A stretch of DNA of 64,000 nucleotides from the NCBI RefSeq assembly GCF_900101625.1, contig NZ_FMYZ01000022.1:1-64000 (forward strand), given 5' to 3'. This document shows, one piece after another, positions 60,718 to 64,000 of the stretch. The stretch comes from Cupriavidus sp. YR651. GTDB lineage: Bacteria > Pseudomonadota > Gammaproteobacteria > Burkholderiales > Burkholderiaceae. Within the stretch, counting starts at the first letter, position 1. Each line of letters begins with the position of its first letter. The position numbers and the translations under genes are program-made. The notes beneath the pieces were generated by a model. The model was not told the origin of the DNA and searched no databases. It saw only the letters and a list, made by a program, of their open reading frames with translations.

Positions 60718-63039
60718 ATGGATTCAGGAAAGCAGCTTGCTCATGCGCATGAAGTGGGCACCAAGACAAGCCTGGTGTTGCAGAAGCGCCTGAAGAATGC
60801 GCAGGAAGCCTTCGGCAACCGTGTGCGGCACGCAACGGGCAACGGTGCCACTGCGCCATCCTCATGGATGGCCGGCGCCGATCCGATGAGTTGCTACGCC
60901 TATGCGATTGACAGCATGCAGCGTGCCATCCTGTTCTGGGACACGCTCAGGCAGCGCGGCAATCACTTTGTAGAGAACACCACTCAAGGGCTCAAGCCCG
61001 TCCTTCATTTCGACTACGAGACCGTGCTCGACGGGCGCCAGTTTGCGCGTCCCGTGAACTACGCCCTGCTCAGGATTACGCCAGCAGCAGGCGTCACCAT
61101 CGACGACAGCCGCCGCCCCTATGTCATCATCGATCCGCGCGCCGGCCACGGCCCGGGTATTGGCGGCTTCAAGGACGACTCGCAGGTTGGGGTAGCCATG
61201 CGGGCGGGCCATCCGGTCTACTTCGTGATCTTTTTCCGCGACCCGGAGCCTGGGCAGACACTGCTCGATGTATGCGAAGCCGAGCAGGTGTTCATCAAGA
61301 AGGTGCGTGCCCTGCACCCGGACAGTCCCAAGCCAGCCATTATCGGCAACTGCCAGGGCGGCTGGGCGGCCATGATGCTGGCCGCGTCGGATCCGGACGA
61401 TACCGGTCCCATCGTCATCAACGGCGCACCCATGTCGTACTGGAGCGGCGCCTGGAGCGAGGGGGAAGGCGACAACCCAATGCGCTACTCGGGTGGTCTG
61501 CTGGGGGGCACCTGGCTGGCGTCCCTCACCGCGGATCTTGGCAACGGTAAGTTCGACGGCGCCTGGCTGGTCCAGAATTTCGAGAAGCTGAACCCGGCCA
61601 ACAGCCTCTGGGACAAGTACTACAACCTGTACCGCAAGGCCGATACGGAGCCTCCGCGCTTTCTGGAATTCGAACGCTGGTGGGGTGGCTATTACCTCAT
61701 GAACCGCGAAGAGATCGAATGGATCACGCGAAACCTCTTCGTGGGCAACAAGCTCTGGAGCGGCGACGTCAAGAGCGCAACCGGCAAGGCCTTCGACCTG
61801 CGCGATATCAAGTCACCCATTGTGTTGTTTGCCTCGATGGGAGACAACATCACCCCGCCGCAGCAAGCCTTTAACTGGGTCGTGGATCTCTACGGCAGCA
61901 CCGAGGAAATCAAGGCCAGAGGGCAGGTCATCGTCGGCATGATGCACCAGAACATCGGGCATCTCGGCATTTTTGTCTCGGGCAAGGTGGCCAAGAAAGA
62001 GCATGCGCAGATTGTGTCGGTACTCAAGAGCATCGAACTGCTACCTCCCGGACTCTACGGCATGGTGATCCACGAACGCGAGTCCGGCAACGGCATCGAT
62101 TATGACGTCGAGTTCCAGGAACATACCCTGGAGGAGATCGCCGGCAGGCTCAATCGTTTCCAGCGCGTCGATGAAAAACCGTTCGAGGCTGTTGCCGCGC
62201 TGTCGGACTTCAATCAGCGCGCCTATGAGCTGTTTGCCCAGCCGCTCGTGCAGGCGATGTCGAGCGAGATGTCGGCGCGCCTGTTGCGCGAGTTTCATCC
62301 GCTGCGGGTCCAGAACTGGGCCTTCTCCGACATGAACCCATGGCTGGCGTGGCTCGGCCCTACTGCCGAGGCTGTCAGGGCGAACCGACAGGCGCTGGGG
62401 GCGGACGCGCCGCTGCGGGAGCATGAGCAGGTTGGCGCCGAAATGTTGAGCGCAACCCTGGATGCCTATCGCGCCGTGCGCGACGCCATGACAGAAGCCA
62501 CCTTCTTCGGCCTGTACGCGAACATGTTCTCCTTCTATTCCCGAGGCGAAACGCCCGCGCACGCGGACACGCGCGCGGTCACTACGCCGGGGGAACTGCC
62601 GGAGGTCAAGGATGCCTTGGCCTCCGTGAAGCGCGGGGGCTACACCGAAGCACTTGCCCGCGTGGCTTGCCTGCTGAAACGCAAGGGAGAACCGTTGCCG
62701 CTGTCCCGGCTGGAACTGCGCAAGGAACTGGTTGATGACTTGGTAGAGTTCCTGCCAGAAATGCCAATGGACGAGTGGCGCAGGATCCGTGGTCAGCAGG
62801 AAATCATCGCGCGGTATGCACCGGAACAGGCGATCGAAGCGCTGCCAGCCTTGCTCAGGGATCCGGCGGACCGGCAGCGGCTGCACGCCCTGGCCTCGAA
62901 ATTAAGGGCAGACGAGCGCCTGCTGGGGTACGAGCCGACGGCCGAGCAGGCTGCCATGCTAAAGCGCATCCAGGCGGTGCTGGCTGGCGGCGCGGAGCGT
63001 CAGCATCGCGCGGCGGTGCCGCTTGCCCGCGCGTCCTAG
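60718..63039 (+). CDS. DUF3141 protein (poly-3-hydroxyalkanoate synthetase-related)
   Basis: 773 residues. The N-terminal half is an alpha/beta hydrolase domain with nucleophile elbow IGNCQGGWAAMM (Cys in the PHA synthase style, around residue 220) and LFASMGDNITPPQQ for the acid. The C-terminal half is helical and unassigned. DUF3141 genes are regularly next to pta-ackA-fabI in Burkholderiales, as here with pta 64 bases downstream. A role in PHA or acyl-CoA/acyl-phosphate metabolism is likely. The ATG at 60718 has GGAGGT, better than the GTG at 60703. Confidence 0.85.
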   Translation: MDSGKQLAHAHEVGTKTSLVLQKRLKNAQEAFGNRVRHATGNGATAPSSWMAGADPMSCYAYAIDSMQRAILFWDTLRQRGNHFVENTTQGLKPVLHFDYETVLDGRQFARPVNYALLRITPAAGVTIDDSRRPYVIIDPRAGHGPGIGGFKDDSQVGVAMRAGHPVYFVIFFRDPEPGQTLLDVCEAEQVFIKKVRALHPDSPKPAIIGNCQGGWAAMMLAASDPDDTGPIVINGAPMSYWSGAWSEGEGDNPMRYSGGLLGGTWLASLTADLGNGKFDGAWLVQNFEKLNPANSLWDKYYNLYRKADTEPPRFLEFERWWGGYYLMNREEIEWITRNLFVGNKLWSGDVKSATGKAFDLRDIKSPIVLFASMGDNITPPQQAFNWVVDLYGSTEEIKARGQVIVGMMHQNIGHLGIFVSGKVAKKEHAQIVSVLKSIELLPPGLYGMVIHERESGNGIDYDVEFQEHTLEEIAGRLNRFQRVDEKPFEAVAALSDFNQRAYELFAQPLVQAMSSEMSARLLREFHPLRVQNWAFSDMNPWLAWLGPTAEAVRANRQALGADAPLREHEQVGAEMLSATLDAYRAVRDAMTEATFFGLYANMFSFYSRGETPAHADTRAVTTPGELPEVKDALASVKRGGYTEALARVACLLKRKGEPLPLSRLELRKELVDDLVEFLPEMPMDEWRRIRGQQEIIARYAPEQAIEALPALLRDPADRQRLHALASKLRADERLLGYEPTAEQAAMLKRIQAVLAGGAERQHRAAVPLARAS

Positions 63040-63103
63040 CGCGACTGACTCCCTGTCGAAGCAGGGTTCTGACACCGGCGGCTGGTGACGCAGGAGGAAG
63101 CCC

Positions 63104-64000
63104 GTGAACGCAAAACACGAGAAATATCAGCGTCTGATCGACTTCTGCAAGTCGATTCCCCCTACACCCACCGCCGTCGCTCATCCATGCGACCAGAGTT
63201 CGCTCGAAGGGGCTGTGCAGGCGGCACAGATCGGCCTGATCGCGCCAATCCTGGTGGGGCTCCGTAGTCGCATAGAGGAAACCGCTCGCGCCAGCGGCGT
63301 TGACGTCAGCCCATACCCTATCGTCGATGCGCCGCACAGCCACGCCGCCGCCGAGGCCGCGGTACAACTGGTGCGCGAAGGCAAGGCCGAGGCACTGATG
63401 AAAGGCAGCCTGCATACCGATGAGCTGATGGCCGCCGTGGTCAGGCGGGACGGCGGGCTGCGCACCGAACGGCGCGTCAGCCACTGTTTCGTGATGGACG
63501 TGCCTGGCCACGAGGATGCGCTGATCATCACTGATGCCGCCGTCAACATTGCTCCCACGCTCGATGAGAAAGCGGACATCCTGCAGAACGCCATCGATCT
63601 CGCCCATGCGTTGCATGCCAAGGAGGTCCGTGTGGCCATCCTGTCGGCCATGGAAACCGTCAACCCCAAGGTGCCATCCACCGTGGAGGCGGCGGCCTTG
63701 TGCAAGATGGTCGATCGCCACCAGATCACCGGCGCACTGGTGGATGGCCCGCTCGCACTGGACAATGCCATCGATCCGGAGGCCGCACGGATCAAGAAGA
63801 TCGATTCGCCTGTGGCAGGCCACGCCAACGTATTGCTGGTTCCCGATCTTGAGGCCGGCAACATGCTCGCAAAGAGCCTGTCTTTTCTGGCTGGCGCCGA
63901 CGCCGCAGGCATCGTACTAGGGGCGCGGGTACCCATCATTCTCACGAGCCGTGCCGACTCCCTGACGACGCGCCTGGCGTCCTGTGCGGTTGCCACACTG
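63104..64000 (+). CDS. pta: Phosphate acetyl/butyryltransferase (3' end outside window)
   Basis: 299 codons visible, frame open at the edge. Family motifs include ALMKGSLHTDELMAAVVRRD, FVMDVPGHEDALIITDAAVN and VKRMDSPVAGHANVLLVPDL-like (here IKKIDSPVAGHANVLLVPDL), which places it with the bifunctional enoyl-CoA hydratase/Pta or Ptb group. It converts acyl-CoA and phosphate to acyl phosphate. GTG start at 63104 has GGAGGA seven bases upstream. ackA is expected outside the window. Confidence 0.92.
   Translation, partial: MNAKHEKYQRLIDFCKSIPPTPTAVAHPCDQSSLEGAVQAAQIGLIAPILVGLRSRIEETARASGVDVSPYPIVDAPHSHAAAEAAVQLVREGKAEALMKGSLHTDELMAAVVRRDGGLRTERRVSHCFVMDVPGHEDALIITDAAVNIAPTLDEKADILQNAIDLAHALHAKEVRVAILSAMETVNPKVPSTVEAAALCKMVDRHQITGALVDGPLALDNAIDPEAARIKKIDSPVAGHANVLLVPDLEAGNMLAKSLSFLAGADAAGIVLGARVPIILTSRADSLTTRLASCAVATL

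Overview
The window looks like a high-GC chromosomal or megaplasmid segment of a beta-proteobacterium of the order Burkholderiales, most likely Cupriavidus, Ralstonia or a close relative. The signs are three tripartite-tricarboxylate-type (Bug/TctC) binding proteins, a phasin remnant, a DUF3141 gene next to a phosphate acetyltransferase, a DUF3734-type patatin and many MmgE/PrpD, SDR and carboxymuconolactone-decarboxylase-like genes. The genus is inferred from gene content and not proven. I saw no rRNA, no intact tRNA, no CRISPR array and no intact insertion sequence.

Layout. 1-5 kb: patatin-like phospholipase (cut by the window start), nitroreductase-family enzyme, LysR regulator divergent from gamma-glutamyltranspeptidase. 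5-18 kb: a lipid or organic-acid cluster made of an SDR, an APH-like phosphotransferase and a deleted acyl-CoA dehydrogenase on one side, and acyl-CoA synthetase, DUF485 protein and ActP-type symporter on the other, with a MalT-like LuxR regulator, a second SDR, a cytochrome c remnant and a Tat-signal enoyl-CoA hydratase. A C4-N4-G4 motif is repeated in the central divergent promoter. 17.6-22 kb: hchA and a YitT protein, then a decayed patch with a phasin fragment, an IS6-like transposase tail, exbB without exbD, a tonB without its membrane anchor, a lipoprotein and a LysR tail. 22.5-30.3 kb: a complete RND efflux operon with an MFS pump, divergent from a HxlR regulator over two clear operators.

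30-41 kb is accessory: a DUF2789 stump, two copies of a terminus-like repeat, an isochorismatase-family hydrolase, a SYLF lipoprotein-like protein, a patatin lipoprotein, a kelch-repeat fragment, a methyltransferase next to a hydrolase-LuxR fusion, a secreted protein with six DG-containing repeats, and a ferritin-like diiron protein behind a promoter rich in dyads. 40-48 kb: an operon of two MmgE/PrpD proteins, a Bug protein, a 31-codon ORF coupled on both sides, and a lactonase-like beta-propeller, divergent from a fumarylacetoacetate-hydrolase-fold enzyme and an extradiol dioxygenase.

48.8-56.6 kb is the most promising undescribed system: a LacI regulator facing a seven-gene, tightly coupled operon (Bug, acyl-CoA ligase, SDR, citryl-CoA-lyase-like protein, CMD-like protein, SDR, Bug). 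Its operator is a perfect 16-bp palindrome lying directly before the first gene. The set implies import, CoA activation, redox steps and carbon-carbon cleavage of an unknown organic acid. After it come an amidase remnant, a HxlR regulator divergent from a second CMD-like gene, an AhpD-like protein, an exported ClpP-fold/LprI-like fusion protein, and finally DUF3141 and phosphate acetyltransferase genes that run off the window end.
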